This document shows positions 43,301 to 52,675 of a stretch of 64,000 nucleotides of DNA, in pieces. Each line of letters starts with the position of its first letter. Position 1 is the first letter of the stretch. A model generated the notes under the pieces. The model worked only from the letters and a program-made list of their open reading frames with translations, had not been told where the DNA came from and searched no databases. This DNA is from Undaria pinnatifida. Taxonomy: Eukaryota > Sar > Phaeophyceae > Laminariales > Alariaceae. The stretch spans positions 10,288,692 to 10,352,691 of the forward strand of contig JABAKD010000006.1 in NCBI GenBank assembly GCA_012845835.1, in the 5' to 3' direction. A program made the translations under genes and the position numbers.

Positions 43301-45532
43301 CCGTCCTAAAGTCGTTCCTCGCGAACCGCTGCAAGTTAGGACATTAAATTAAGAAGAAGTGGTCCTGACACCACACTGCAGATGAAAAATAAACGTATGT
43401 CTAGTGTGGCGAGGTGGTGTTTGTGCTGTGCGTACTGCTGCTGCCGTGTGTGGTCGCCGCTGGTGTATACGAAAACCAAATCTTTATTTGATGTTTGAAA
43501 TGTGGACTCCATATCGCCGAGATATCCGCGACGACTCAAGAACACCAACGTTTTTACACTAAATTCGTATTATTATCGTTGTTCCCGATCAAGGTGGAAA
43601 TTGGTGTACCCGGTAGACATTACTGAGGCCACAAGGAGAAGATTGACATCAGTTTCATTGGCCAACTCGTTGCCCATCATTAGATACGGCCAAAACACTA
43701 TTTCAATGCAAGTATATAGCAACGAGTGCAATTGTATTTTTAACGCACGTACAATATTCTTTCAAGATGATCGATTTCATTTCGTGTTTTCTCAAAAAGT
43801 GAAGGCCGATTTTTTTTTCTGATGTTTGAATAGGTCACATCTTTCGGAAACAACAGAAAAAAACATATATGGTCCAGAACGGAATGCGTTGGTTGTTGCA
43901 TGAACAACCCCGTGTCAAAGCTGTTGCATGAACAGTGCCGCGTCCAAACTGTTGGATGAACGACCCCGTGTCCAAATTTCACGTCCAACTGCGTGAAACT
44001 GAACGCTGCGTGACCAATCTCCTCTTCACACCGGTTTATGGCTGCCCCAGCTCGTAGCTAGTTCTTGTTGGCGGGCTCGTACGCCCCTCGGGCCAGGCAA
44101 CTGTTTTCGCTCTTGCCTCCGTGCTGCTTGGGTATCAGGTTAAAGGTCGTATACCAGGACCTGGTAGGTTGTAGCGTAGGCGTTACGATCGTATACCATT
44201 CTGAGCGGGAACATAAGGGTCATTTTGGTATTATCATACAATAATGGATACGATGTAAGAGAATCGATATAAGAGAAAGTACGGATGTAAGAGAACCTTT
44301 CGGGTTGTCACAAGCATATCCGATATAAGAGACAATTTGTCTTATTCCCGAGTTTTTTTTTTTTTTTTATCGAGCTCTCAGAAAGGTAGTGCCACACAAA
44401 CTACACGCGCACACGCCTGCAGACAGCATGCCCGACGTTTCTTACCATATTCGAAAGGGTGAGCTCGCTCGGATGAGCCATCACGGGGCAATAGAAGCAA
44501 AGCAAACGCGTATTATTGATAGACGCTTTTTCGCAGATGGAAATAACGCAGGGGAGGGTGCTTCTGGGTGAACATCGTTGGGGGGCGAGAGGAGGAGCGC
44601 ATAGTTTTCTGAACTTGCTTGTGTTTGCTGCTGATTTATGGCTCATTTTTTATTTTGTAGTTATAACGAGGAAGTGTACATGATGTGCGCATCAGAAACT
44701 ATTTCGTCCAACACGTTTGGAAAACTGGTTTTCGCGGGGGGGGTGGGGCACAGGTGTACACAGAGCGTAGCAAACGTGAGCACGCAGAGCTTGGTTTGTT
44801 TTCGTTAGGCATATGCTAATGACACAAATCGAACGGTGCATTGAGTGCACACGATGCACTGGCGTTTCCGCAGCATGACGTCAACATAGTTTTTAACGTG
44901 CTCGATGAGCTCTGGCATCAATTTTGCAAGGAACACTGTTCTATTTGACCCTGTATAAATTTACTACCAGATACGATAGAAGAGAAAATGATCTTGAACC
45001 GAAATAAGAGCAGACCGGATATAAGAGAAATATTTTATTTTCGGCTCGTCAAACCTTCTCCTAGATCGTAGCCACTACTGTATGTGCATAAATGTAAGGA
45101 CATTTTGGATATTCCTACGTATACCTCAACCCTCCTTAGATTGCCGTCCAGATACGTAGGCTTGAGTGTACGCGTCGCAAGGCATCCCCAGGGATTGGAA
45201 TCTCCTGGATGTTTTATGTCGACCCGTATATCCGGCCGACCTTCTGTCCCGCGTTCCAAGGGGGAAGAGTATTACAAGGTTTCGTTTTGGCAGGCAATTG
45301 GTTAACGTTTTACTCGTGGCTATACGGGCTGATACCCTCTGATACCTTGACAAAATGCCAATCCGATTCGACCCCTCCCGCTCTGCGTCGCGTGCCCGCG
45401 CACCCCGGTGTCCAACAGGCGACTGCGCTAGAAGTGTTCGACCAGTACTTCGGCAGGGGGATGAACGGCATCGTGGGCACCACCCTGGATATTTTGGAGG
45501 AACGACTGTCCTTTCGCGGGCAAAGGCGATGA
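34365..45532 (+). CDS. GT47 exostosin-like glycosyltransferase (gene A)
   Basis: This is a predicted Golgi-type membrane glycosyltransferase of the exostosin/GT47 family; the sugar donor and acceptor are unknown. Exons are 34365-34939, 37681-37818, 38732-38900, 39419-39847 and 45419-45532. All introns are GT-AG and the codon phases agree at all four junctions. The model is about 474 residues, a normal length for the family. Residues 65-92 form a hydrophobic anchor. A Cys-rich CSNVFESACFDRSRC follows (121-135), then LSVYVHD at the start of the exostosin core. Exon 2 carries GLLVETPQEACIIVYGVPH, exon 3 NMRPCYFRYGYDIALPL, and exon 4 the family hallmark YRLGEALSAGAIPVFI (about 377-392). Exon 5 ends LEERLSFRGQRR then stop. 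The 5' end is unresolved: the open frame begins after a TAA at 34341 and has no in-frame ATG before the anchor; 34365 is a GTG. An acceptor-like CACTGCAG at 34409-34416 suggests a missed upstream exon. Introns 1 and 4 (2.7 and 5.6 kb) are filled with repeats. Confidence 0.85.
35065..35250 (-). repeat. Family F repeat block in GT47-A intron 1
   Basis: Repeated GGGTCGAGTAGGGTCGGGTC / CAGGAGGTGTT units with a period of about 40 bp match the blocks at 28525-28705. Confidence 0.6.
35858..36146 (+). repeat. (CCCGA)n pentanucleotide array
   Basis: About 285 bp of almost perfect CCCGA repeats carry one GT/A interruption near 36090. It lies in intron 1 of GT47 gene A. Both flanks (35825-35857 and 36147-36200) have family F sequence with AAAACCTCCTGACCC, so the array appears to have grown inside a family F copy. 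Arg-Pro-Asp and Gly-Arg-Val frames are artefacts. Confidence 0.97.
36405..36525 (+). pseudogene. Degenerate copy of GT47 exon 2 (ghost exon)
   Basis: The acceptor context and first codons of exon 2 are repeated: CGCAACGCAG then GGGACTGCTGGTGGAGACTC, against CGCAACACAG and GGGATTGCTCGTGGAGACTC in the true exon at 37671-37700. The copy reads GLLVETPR, then small insertions break the frame. Upstream sequence also resembles the intron before exon 2. It sits 1.25 kb 5' of the functional exon. It is read as a decayed partial duplication. Confidence 0.7.
36700..37325 (+). repeat. DR1 long copy in GT47-A intron 1
   Basis: DR1 core at 36715-36765, then the CTCCGATCGCACG block, CCAGGGTGATGTTAG and GCGGAAACTATAAAACC. 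Sub-repeats follow with GTCAAAATCTGACAGC, GTGAGGGGAGGGCGG and G-rich tracts to about 37290. It is the + strand counterpart of 355-1785. Confidence 0.8.
37326..37505 (+). repeat. Dispersed repeat E fragments
   Basis: Repeated 'TGTCCGAGCTGTATGATCTA' and 'CAGGATCTACTGTACATGATG' motifs, GATC-rich, similar to 43140-43250. They lie upstream of GT47 exon 2. Confidence 0.55.
38100..38731 (+). pseudogene. Three tandem ghost copies of GT47 exon 3 with intron
   Basis: Starts at 38116, 38337 and 38557 repeat the exon 3 sequence TCCAACATGAGACC..CTA(C/T)TTCCGCTA, each followed by the same intron segment (CAATTATCGTGT.GTGTTTTGCGCTA..TATCCTG) and an acceptor-like ..ACACCAG/..CAACAG. The spacing is 221 and 220 bp, then 217 bp to the functional exon (38774 equivalent). 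Each copy has the exon's 5' part only, with base changes and small indels. The functional exon 38732-38900 is effectively the fourth unit of this array. Confidence 0.8.
38925..39080 (+). pseudogene. Ghost copy of GT47 exon 3, 3' part
   Basis: Just downstream of exon 3, CTACGGATACGATAGGGCGC, TGCGGGTGCGGGCGTTCTTT and ACAGCTTGAGAAATG repeat the second half of the exon. It ends GATGTTTAAG before a GTGAGG donor-like site. One missing base before TTTAAG shifts the frame to a stop. It is a fifth, decayed unit of the exon 3 series. Confidence 0.75.
39955..40095 (+). pseudogene. Ghost copy of GT47 exon 4, 3' end
   Basis: About 110 bp after the exon 4 donor, the end of the exon recurs. ARIVDMLGAGFPTKTRQ aligns with PRIIDTLRAVSPRKLAK in the true exon, followed by a GTATGG donor-like site, against GTACGG. 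Only the last ~130 bp of the exon is represented. Confidence 0.65.
40285..40640 (+). repeat. Minisatellite ACCCGGAACTTCTGGAAGTT, block 1
   Basis: Irregular units alternate AACTTCTG(G/T)AAGTTCTGT with CCACAATACCCGGGGTACGG and CATACCCGTACCC. Period is about 35-60 bp. The unit core GAACTTCTGGAAGTTC is palindromic. Confidence 0.85.
40745..41110 (+). mobile_element. Repeat L copy
   Basis: About 360 bp shared with the - strand at 55000-55385: CGAATTGAATTCGGTTCGA, CGGGAAACCACGTATTGCG, TTCGCTTCTTTGTCG and GGGCTTGCGATCGCC. It lies between the two minisatellite blocks. No coding sequence is recognised. Confidence 0.7.
41288..41692 (+). repeat. Minisatellite ACCCGGAACTTCTGTGAGTT, block 2
   Basis: Same vocabulary as 40285-40640, with units GGAACTTCTGTGAGTTCTGTA and GCCCGTGCCACAATACCCGG. 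The two blocks were probably one array before repeat L entered. Confidence 0.85.
41815..41925 (+). repeat. (ATTATAGT)n-like AT-rich array
   Basis: Repeated TATTATTATAG units with small variants over about 110 bp in intron 4 of GT47 gene A. Confidence 0.85.
42112..42376 (+). repeat. (GGTT)n then (GTTT)n tetranucleotide tract
   Basis: A GGTT run (42112-42150) grades through TTTGCTTG variants into a GTTT run (42293-42376). All-frame openness here gives Leu/Val/Cys-rich frames that are artefacts. Confidence 0.9.
42509..42836 (-). CDS. Open frame of ~105 codons, unrecognised
   Basis: A - strand frame, open from about 42836, reads a hydrophobic segment (VVDHAFFIFVGPTNGF), a basic stretch (HTKKRRARSD) and a helical C-terminal part ending near SQRGQSKSYHE. 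Composition is protein-like and not repetitive. No family was identified. It lies antisense inside intron 4 of GT47 gene A and may be a transposon fragment. Confidence 0.25.
42885..43255 (+). repeat. Dispersed repeat E copy with a repeat G fragment
   Basis: GATGATCTATCCCCACTTGA, GATCTAGCTCATGTTACCGAGTGG-like and CAGGATCTACTAAAGATGAT blocks surround a partial repeat G (AACAAGTCCGTGGTC.., 43045-43130). This suggests G inserted into E. Confidence 0.5.
43260..45185. other. Intronic stretch of GT47-A, no gene recognised
   Basis: A short triplicated block 'GTTG.ATGAACNNCCC.GTCCAAA' lies at 43886-43985. A recurring GATATAAGAGAA motif clusters at 44245-44335 and again at 44965-45030, possibly a pair of short direct repeats. 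Nothing here is coding with confidence. Confidence 0.4.
45185..45315 (+). mobile_element. SINE1 tail fragment
   Basis: GTCGACCCGTATATCCGGCC, AGGGGGAAGAGTATTACAAGG and CAATTGGTTAACGTTTT match the tail and second head of SINE1. It lies about 100 bp upstream of GT47 exon 5. Confidence 0.6.
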
Positions 45533-45644
45533 CCTATGGAACTTGAACGAACGTTTTTGGAGACACACCCCCGTTTTGGGGAAACGCTTGCTTGGGATTG
45601 GTGTGGGGTTATTTTTTAAGCACTAAAAGGGTCTCCACCTCAAG

Positions 45645-45870
45645 CAGATCACGATCTAGATCATGATCTGGATAATGTAGATCATCTACGAAGATCCTGT
45701 ATCTGCCGTTCTGAGTTGTGCGGAATTTGTCCATGACGAGTGCAGATCCAGCCCTATGAGCATTTTGCCAGATTATGCAGATCGTACGGCTGGCACCCAC
45801 ATGAGCTAGACCATACAGATCTTCCCCGAAATGTCAACGTCATCAAGTGGGGATGGCTCATCTGTCCGAC
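45645..45870 (+). repeat. Dispersed repeat E copy
   Basis: CAGATCACGATCTAGATCAT, AAGATCCTGTATCTGCCGTT and CATCAAGTGGGGATGGCTCA are in the order seen at 33838-34012. It lies 110 bp downstream of the GT47-A stop codon. Confidence 0.65.
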
Positions 45871-46134
45871 GTGCGGAAGGGTCCCTTTCGAGTTGCACCT
45901 ATGTTTTCGGGGAGCAAACAAACTGCTTGGAATTGGTGTTGGAATCACAAGCACTGTAGCAATAAAAAAACGGCTGGCACTTTTTTGTGCGCCGGGGTAT
46001 TACATACTTGCACCACTTGCTTCAGCTATGCGCATCATTCTGGTTTGGTTTGTTTTTATTTGCTTATTTTCTGTAGGTGTTATTTCGCTCCAGGGGAATT
46101 GGAGTTTGAAGAAACACGGCCTAGGTTACCATAC

Positions 46135-46470
46135 TTGTAGCGACTGTCTTTTTCTCGGGCGAAGGCGATGATGCGACAAAGTCGTCGAGAGATTTGGTTG
46201 GGAGACAAGGTTTTGGTGCCGGGGGAGTATGCACTGCGTTCTGGCAGAATGGTCGGGGAGGGGGGCTAGGTTGGCTATATCCCGTTCAGAACTGCCTCCA
46301 TGATTTTGGCCGGGGCCCCGAGCACTTGAATTAGTGTGAGATTATTTTCAAGTCGCAAGAGGGTCCTTGTAGACCTGTACCTCAAAACGCTTGGAGTTTG
46401 CGTGGGACTGTTTTTTCAGCAGCGAAAATGCCGTCCTTTCGCGCGAACAACGGCGGTGATGACGCTTCTC
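46135..46470 (+). pseudogene. Two ghost copies of GT47 exon 5, 3' end
   Basis: GACTGTCTTTTTCTCGGGCG then AAGGCGATGATG (about 46142-46173), and CCGTCCTTTCGCGCGAACAA then CGGCGGTGATGAC (about 46430-46462), resemble the true end of exon 5, GACTGTCCTTTCGCGGGCAA then AGGCGATGACC. Each is followed or preceded by the 'TTAGTGTGGG.TTATTTT' block found after exon 5. Only 30-40 bp is clearly shared, so this is the weakest of the ghost copies. Confidence 0.4.
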
Positions 46471-47505
46471 TCTCCTTGTTTTGTCTTGCACCCACGGTTT
46501 TGGTGATACATCAGACGATTGTCGCGAGAGGGGCACACCTCATAGCTTTTGACCAAAGCTATGGTAGGCCACGGGGTCACGTTCAGGGCTTGAGTTTGCA
46601 GCGGGCCGGAATCACTCACCCGAGCGACTCACCTGTCCGTTTGCTGTGGTTTCGCGATATGTTCCGCCATGGGCGTAGTTTGTGCGCTCCGCCGACAATA
46701 TGTTTGTGAGTGCCCTATTTATGGTGAAGTCCAGGGGCAGTGGTGCGGCTGGATACACTGGATGGCGTTAATGGTGGCTGTACCTTTCTTGTGAGGCTCG
46801 TCACCGAGACGCCCCATGCGTCACCCAGAAGTGAACTCTCGAGAAACGCTCAATCTGATGAACCACCCCACGCGCTAGGGATGCAACCCAATATATTATG
46901 GAAACCCGGACGGGTCCGAAAATATTTTGGATCGTTCGTCGGTTGAGGAGCCCGTCACTCAGTGAACATCTTGGCCGAAAATTGCTACCTCTACCGCGGC
47001 ATGCGATCAAATTACATGGATTTAGTGTGGGATTCTTTTTTCCGGTAGCGATAAGATTAGCCCCTTAATAAAGCGTCCGCATTTTGTGGACAAGGTGCTT
47101 CGAAATAGAATGGGAGAATGTTTTATAGTAGCCACAGGATTAAGACGATGCCGACTACTAGTAGCCGCCGGGACGTTACACACAAGGAACGCGCCACCAC
47201 ACATGCTTTGCGTCGATCCGTTGAATATTTTGTTGGTGGCGTCCCTCTTTTGTTTTATTCTGCCGTGGGCTGCCTTAGTTTTTTTATTCCACTCAGTCCC
47301 CCATGTGCGTGTGAGCCGTTCTACACTAAGGGGTTGCGATTTCGAGCCCACACCTTTCTACTAAAATGTTGACGGCGGTTCTTAACCGAGGAGGTACCCA
47401 GTGCCTGTGGATCCGATGTGTACTGCTAGGACAGTTTTCGACACAGACTCGCACGCAGCCCGCAGGAGGATTTATTGTGTATGATTGTGTTCATTAGGGG
47501 TCCCC
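46471..47505. other. Intergenic, with a MITE-X right-half relic
   Basis: 46935-47009 resembles the right half of MITE-X (GAGGAGCCCGTCACTCAG, TTGCTACCTCTACCGCGGCATGC). Otherwise no gene is recognised. Confidence 0.4.
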
Positions 47506-47511
47506 CAATGA

Positions 47512-47786
47512 GGCGGTATCCCTATATAAGGCGGTTTCCCTATATAAGGCGGTGTCCCTATATAAGGCGGTTTCCCTATATAAGGAGGTGTCCCTATGTA
47601 AGGCGGTTTCCCTATATAAGGCGGTGTCCCTATACAAGGCTGTGTCCCTATATAAGGCGGTGTCCCTACATACGGCGGTGTCCCTATATAAGGCGGTATC
47701 CCTATTTAAGGTGGTGTCCCTATATAAGGCGGTGTCCCTATAAGGTGTTGTCCCTATATAAGGCGGTGTCCCGATATAAGGCGGGT
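47512..47786 (+). repeat. 18-bp minisatellite GTCCCTATATAAGGCGGT
   Basis: About 15 units of the 18-bp repeat alternate GTGTCCC and TTTCCC, with occasional TATGTAAG, TACAAGG or TTTAAGG variants. Because 18 is a multiple of 3, it gives open six-residue repeat frames on both strands (RRCPYI type on +, LYRDTA type on -). I regard these as by-products. Confidence 0.9.
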
Positions 47787-47869
47787 CAAAATCGATTGGC
47801 GCTACAAGAACTGGGGAATGGAACTCATATCCCGGAATGATTAAGACGTCTTCTCCCGCTAAGGCGGTC

Positions 47870-48114
47870 ACGCATGCTACGATAGAGGTAGCATTTTTTT
47901 GGCTATTTTTTTTCTGAATGACGGGGTCCTTAACCCAAATTCATCGGAAATAGACCACTTTTTTTATTTCATGATTCTCGTTGTGTACTTAGGCCATGGG
48001 ATTTTGGTTTTGTTTTGTTTTTTCTCCCGATCAGTTTTTGGGAGAGGGGCTTAAGCTCCCAAATTGAGGAGTAGAATTAGAAAAAAAGTGGTGCGCCTCT
48101 ATCGTAGCACGCAT
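47870..48114. mobile_element. MITE-X copy, full length
   Basis: Left ACGCATGCTACGATAGAGGT and right GCGCCTCTATCGTAGCACGC are inverted termini. The interior blocks GACGGGGTCCTTAACCC, CTTAGGCCATGGGATTT and GGGGCTTAAGCTCCCAAATTG match the other copies. A left-half relic follows at about 48610-48770. Confidence 0.85.
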
Positions 48115-48599
48115 CCGGTCATGTTGCTTTGGCACACCAACTTCTTTCCAGGGAGACCCCTAGTATTAGGCTAAACGTACAACTTTCCTCTGCCGCACTT
48201 TGAGGGGGGGGCTGAACATCTCCAGGCGCAAGGGCGGGAATGTCGACCCGGTCATCGATCGGACTGGCCTGGTGTGACCACCGGTCCCATCGTGTCTCGG
48301 TCCCTGCTGTCGGACTACCTGGCCGACTCGCTATAGATATAGTGGTCACCCCGAAGGCGGACTGGACCGGACCCCCTCTTCTCTGAATCGGGTGCTCGGT
48401 GCTCGGTGAAGTCTTAGCTCTCATCAACCGAGGAGCCTCAGGAAATGATTGGCGTCGGGTGTATGTGTTCGTTGATGACGCCGTTGGCGTGGAGAACTTG
48501 CGTGCCATTAGCAGGGGGCGGGGAAAGGACGCGTTCTGGGATAAATGTAACCCTTTTCTTTCAACGTTTTTTCTTCTGAATCGACCTAAAGACACCCCT

Positions 48600-49320
48600 T
48601 AACCCACTTTTTTCAATGTTTTTTTTTTCTGAATTGACTTAAGACAACCTTAACCGCAAAATCGTTGGAATTTCTTTATTCTAATTTTATTTTTATTTTT
48701 ATTTTATTTTGTATACCTAGGCCATGAGTTTGTTCATACAGTTGCACTTTCGGTTTACTCAAAACCGATATTTGGTTGGGACATGGACCGCCTTAGGCGA
48801 AGAGCTTCAGAACAAAAATGGTGTAACTACCATATAGTAAGCGTCTAAGGCAAATAAATGGCTGTAAACACGCGCTCCGAGCCAAGTCAGTCTAGAGGTC
48901 TACCTCACCAACAACCAGGCCTGTATTGTCGAGGAGGGCGTGGAAAGGTTGGAGGAGCTGTGAGCTCCGCGACAACTTTGTGCATTTGATGAGTACCAGA
49001 GCGAAAAAGCAGACCTGTATCTCGGACGAAGATTCTAGTGTCGGGGTGGGGCACAAGATGCTCCACTACTTTGGTAGGGTAAATTACCCCCTTGACACTT
49101 TGCCGCGGAGACCTGTCGAACGCAAGCGACAATCACAACGTCGGCACACGAAGCAGCCGGGCTGGTACAGGGCAGAGAATGCGCCGGAAGTGCAACAACG
49201 AGGGGAGGGAGGTTTACAACACCGGCACCCACCACCACATGGCGATACGTGTGCTATTTGATATTGCTGCTGTTGTTGCAAGTTCTTCGTAGAACGTTGA
49301 TGTGACCGCGTTAGTTTCTA
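48600..49320. other. Weakly coding-like stretch, unrecognised
   Basis: After a MITE-X relic, 48899-48958 reads VYLTNNQACIVEEGVERLEE on + between an AG and a GTGAGC donor-like site. Downstream 48960-49140 has another open segment (LRDNFVHLM..). These could be exon or transposon remnants. No family was recognised, and the frames do not join convincingly. Confidence 0.2.
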
Positions 49321-50640
49321 TACTTTGTCGTGTTTTTAGATCGCCCTGCATGGGCCTCGGGAAGGTTAACCCCTGTCGCGCTACACTCACGGTTTTGGGG
49401 GAAAAGATCTTGGATTTGGAGTGCGACGCATGTTTTCAGTTCTGAAAAGTTTTTTGAGAGTTGGCAGAGGGGATGAGGTGGGGGGCAGGTACAGCTGTTT
49501 CTTACATAAGAAGCCCTGGCTGGCTCCCAGGGAAATGCCATATTATTTTTGTCGATGTTGAGGGGGGTTTCGAGCACCACTGCTGCAGCACGGCTTGTCC
49601 CATCGCTTTTTTGCTGCAACGGGCAGGGGTTTTGTGGGTGCTGTTGGGCGGCCCCTCCTGAATGTTCGCTGTAAGGGGAAAGAGGTTGGAGTTTGTGTTG
49701 TGCAGTTCACGGTAAACGCCTTGACCCGCTGTTTTTATTTCCTGTAGTGGCCCAAGGCGCATCGACTTTTCCCACTTTTTTTTGGCTCGCAAGGGGTAGG
49801 AGGTAGGACTTTTGGTGGTGTTGTGCAGCCCCCCCCCCCGGCCCACCGCAGAGCACGATGCAGATGTTCTTGCCCCACATTCTTGCCCCATCTCTCAATG
49901 TTTTTGCTTGTAAGGACAGGGGGTACTTGTGTATGTAGCGCTGCCGAGTGGCACTATTCTGCTACTGCTTTGTGCACATTTTGTTTTGGAAGCCGACCTC
50001 TCGAGGGATGCGAAATGAAACATCCTCGTTAACCCTTTAACCCTTTCGAACTGCACGCATGTGTTTGGGGACAGACTGTTTTTTTTATTATTGCCAGGAA
50101 TTGATTTGGAAATGCCTGCTTTTTAAGCGGTGGAAAAAGGGAAACGCAAAACGAAAGCGATAAAATCGGACCCGAATGCGAGGGGACACGTTGACTATCT
50201 GACCAGATAGATGGTCGCTTTTTGATCATATACGTAGATTAGAACAAGGAGGATATTTCGAAATATAGACTATATCTGGAACCCGCTATATTTTAAACGG
50301 TAGGAGGGCAGAGAAAGCAAGACAAAAGCGACAATCGGACCCGCATCCGAGGGCCACTTTGTCCACCTGACCACGTTTATGTTCGCGTTGACCATATACG
50401 TAGATAAAACAAGGCGCACCCAGTTCGAAGCACAAAGTAGGAATGTCAATCGCAGCCGATCCATTTGCACTATTCAATCGACGTCGGGACCGCAAGAAGA
50501 GACAATCAGTTTGTTACGCGTGCTATTGATACGATGTATATATGTAGACTATATATGTTTCGTTGCATAGCTATGTATGATAGGCCAAGAGATTGTTCAT
50601 CGAGGAGGACTCGGTCTCCTGCACTACTTGTTTCTTGCGT
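49321..50640. other. Intergenic stretch, no recognised gene
   Basis: Two similar ~150-bp blocks at 50100-50235 and 50285-50405 share TTTTAAACGG/TTTTAAGCGG, 'AAAACGAAAGCGA' / 'GACAAAAGCGACAA', 'TCGGACCCG.AT.CGAGGG' and 'CATATACGTAGAT'. This is a diverged tandem duplication. No coding frame is supported. Confidence 0.4.
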
Positions 50641-51365
50641 GGAAGTTCATGAAAGCTTCCGTGGAAGCTTCCACCGCTTCCATGGAAGCTTTCATGGAAG
50701 CTTCCATGGAAAAGAAAAACGGAAGCTTCCACGAAAGCTTCCACGAAAGCCTCCACGAAAGCTTCCATGGAAGTAGCTTATGGAAGTATTGGAAGCTTCC
50801 ACAGAAGTATCTTCCACAAAAGCTTCCACGAAAGCTTCCACGAAAGCTTTCACGAAAGCTTCCACGAAGGGTTACGAGGGGTTAGGGTTAGGGTTAGGGT
50901 TAGTTAGGGTTAGTTTTCGTGAAAGCTTCCGGGGAAGCAAATTTACTTCCGCGAAAGCTTCGGTAAAAGCATTTACTTCCACGAAAGCTTCCGTGAAAGC
51001 TTCCGTGAAAGCTTCCGTGAAAGCAATTTACTTCCACGAAAGCTTCCGTGGAAGTTTCCATGGAAGTAACTTTCGTGGAAGCTTTCACGGAAGCTTCCGT
51101 GGAAGAAACTTCCGCGGAAGTTTACGTGGAAGCTCTCACGGAAGCCTCCGTGGAAACAACTTCCGTGGAAGTTTCCACGACAAAATTCCGTGGAAGTAAA
51201 TTCCACGGAAGCTTCCACGGAATTCCACGGAAGCTATCACGCGTCCATGCCGTGGAAGATTCCATGGAAGCTTCCACGCTTCCATGGAAGCTTCCGTGGA
51301 AGCCGTGGAAGTTTCCATGGAAGCGATGGAAACTTCCATGGAAGCTTTCATGAGCTTCCACCAAA
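50640..51365 (+). repeat. Palindromic GGAAGCTTCCACGAAA satellite
   Basis: About 725 bp of short units built on GAAGCTTCC with CATG/ACGA/GTGA linkers. Nearly every unit contains the palindrome AAGCTT, and the flanking GGAAGCTTCC is itself a 10-bp perfect palindrome. Frames on both strands are Ser/Phe/Lys/Ala-rich repeats and are artefacts. Early units are CACGAAA-linked, and later units (from about 51040) are GTGGAAG-linked. Confidence 0.95.
50876..50914 (+). repeat. Interstitial telomere-like TTAGGG repeats
   Basis: Five to six TTAGGG units (one shortened to TTAG) sit inside the palindromic satellite. This is the clearest telomere-type tract in the window. TTAGGG is used by many eukaryotes, including stramenopiles. 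Confidence 0.75.
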
Positions 51366-51656
51366 AGTGCAGATAGTGCAGGTGGCCCACATCTAACTTT
51401 CTCCCATGTTTTTGAGTTGGGTATTGTACAACACGGAAGCAAGCATCCTACGTTTTTGAGTTGGGTACTTATAACACGGAAGAAAGCACATCCCCCTTAA
51501 CACCCCCCCCATATAATGAGCACGCCCGGTGAAATATATTATTTTGACTTCGTTTTTTTACCGTCACTTATTACCCCGGGCGTACGTTAGATAACACCCC
51601 CCTCTAGTACGCCTGAAAACCGTGTCACACTCCACAACTATCACACCACCTGGTGG

Positions 51657-51824
51657 ATGGATATCATTCATATTTCACAATCAACCCGCACGGGTATGGA
51701 CACCAGCATGGAGGCAACTGCTGCGTCACCTCACGGTGGGCCGAACGAGTCTGCGGCTTCGACCCTTTCTGTAGCTGCTGCTGTCGCGCCCTGGTTGTGC
51801 TTTCTTCCGTGTTATACGGTATAG
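51657..51824 (+). CDS. Small open frame (55 codons), unrecognised
   Basis: ATG frame with an inner ATG (MDTSMEATAAS..), Ser/Ala-rich, then a hydrophobic C-terminus (APWLCFLPCYTV) and a stop. It looks like a gag leader or a small exon, but no homology is recognised. Two other frames overlap it. Confidence 0.18.
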   Translation: MDIIHISQSTRTGMDTSMEATAASPHGGPNESAASTLSVAAAVAPWLCFLPCYTV

Positions 51825-52034
51825 TAGAGATCCTCAAGCCAAGAACCGTGCAGGGAAAAAATGCTGCATCCCCTATCGATTTAGACACGTTATCTTCGCG
51901 AGTCCTAATCACCCCCATCCCCGCGCACGCGCGCTTGGCGCAAGTTCTGAAGAAATTCGAGTGTTTTAGCTGGTGTGACCACTGGTAACAGGTTAACCCA
52001 TTGCTTGCCGAAATCGAGCTTCGTAACATGCTCC

Positions 52035-52335
52035 AGGTGGGATAGCAGGCCGGCCGGACATACGGGCGGAGGTGTCATATCCACGCGGTTTCATTTCCTG
52101 GGGATACCGGGGAGAGCATTTCCTTAGCATATACCGGCCAGATTATTTTTACGTTCGACATGGGGAAAGTCGGAAACGTTTAATGTTGGTGGATGGTGAG
52201 GTTCGAACCCACGCCCCAAGCACATATGGACTGTCGATGACGCCATAAATTTGTTAAGGAATTAGAGAGTGTTAGTCCGTTTGACCACTGGCAAAATGTC
52301 AATTAACTGCCTACTCAAACCAAGCCTTATGACAA
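52035..52335 (-). mobile_element. SINE1 copy
   Basis: The B-box-like GGTTCGAACC (reverse strand, about 52200), the A-box-like complement of GTCCGTTTGACCA (about 52274) and the tail blocks GGCCGGACATACGGGCGGA and TTTCATTTCCTGGGGATACC are in order. A ~25-bp insertion (TTAGCATATACCGGCCAG) lies in the tail. Confidence 0.75.
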
Positions 52336-52439
52336 GGATATGCGTGAAAACCCGGCGTGCTTCGTCCCGGCGTTGCAGGGATGCGAGAGCGTCCAGGGTC
52401 ACACGACTACGGCCGTGGATGAGATGGGTACACCCCCCT

Positions 52440-52668
52440 GATGTAAGGCTCAGTTTGGATAAGCTATTGAAAAAAGCTCTCCCTGGTATCCCCAGGAAGT
52501 GAAACCGCTTGGATATTGAAACGTCCGCCCGTGTAACCGGCCGACCTGCTATCCCGCCGTTTCAGGGGGGAAGAGCGTTGCAAGGCCTAGTTTGGGTCAG
52601 CTATTGGTTAACCTTTTGCAGGTGGTCAAACGGGCTAGTACCCCACTACTAGCTTACGAATCCCCCAA
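52440..52668 (+). mobile_element. SINE1 copy with internal deletion
   Basis: The head CTCAGTTTGGATAAGCTATT jumps directly to tail sequence (AGCTCTCCCTGGTATCCCC), so the tRNA-like part is missing. The copy then ends in a second head with GGTGGTCAAACGGGCTAG. It faces the opposite way to 52035-52335. Confidence 0.7.
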
Positions 52669-52675
52669 CATCACG

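Noticed and set aside
45740-46171. 143-codon + frame after GT47-A
   Set aside because: It runs through repeat E and an exon 5 ghost copy; no homology of its own is visible.
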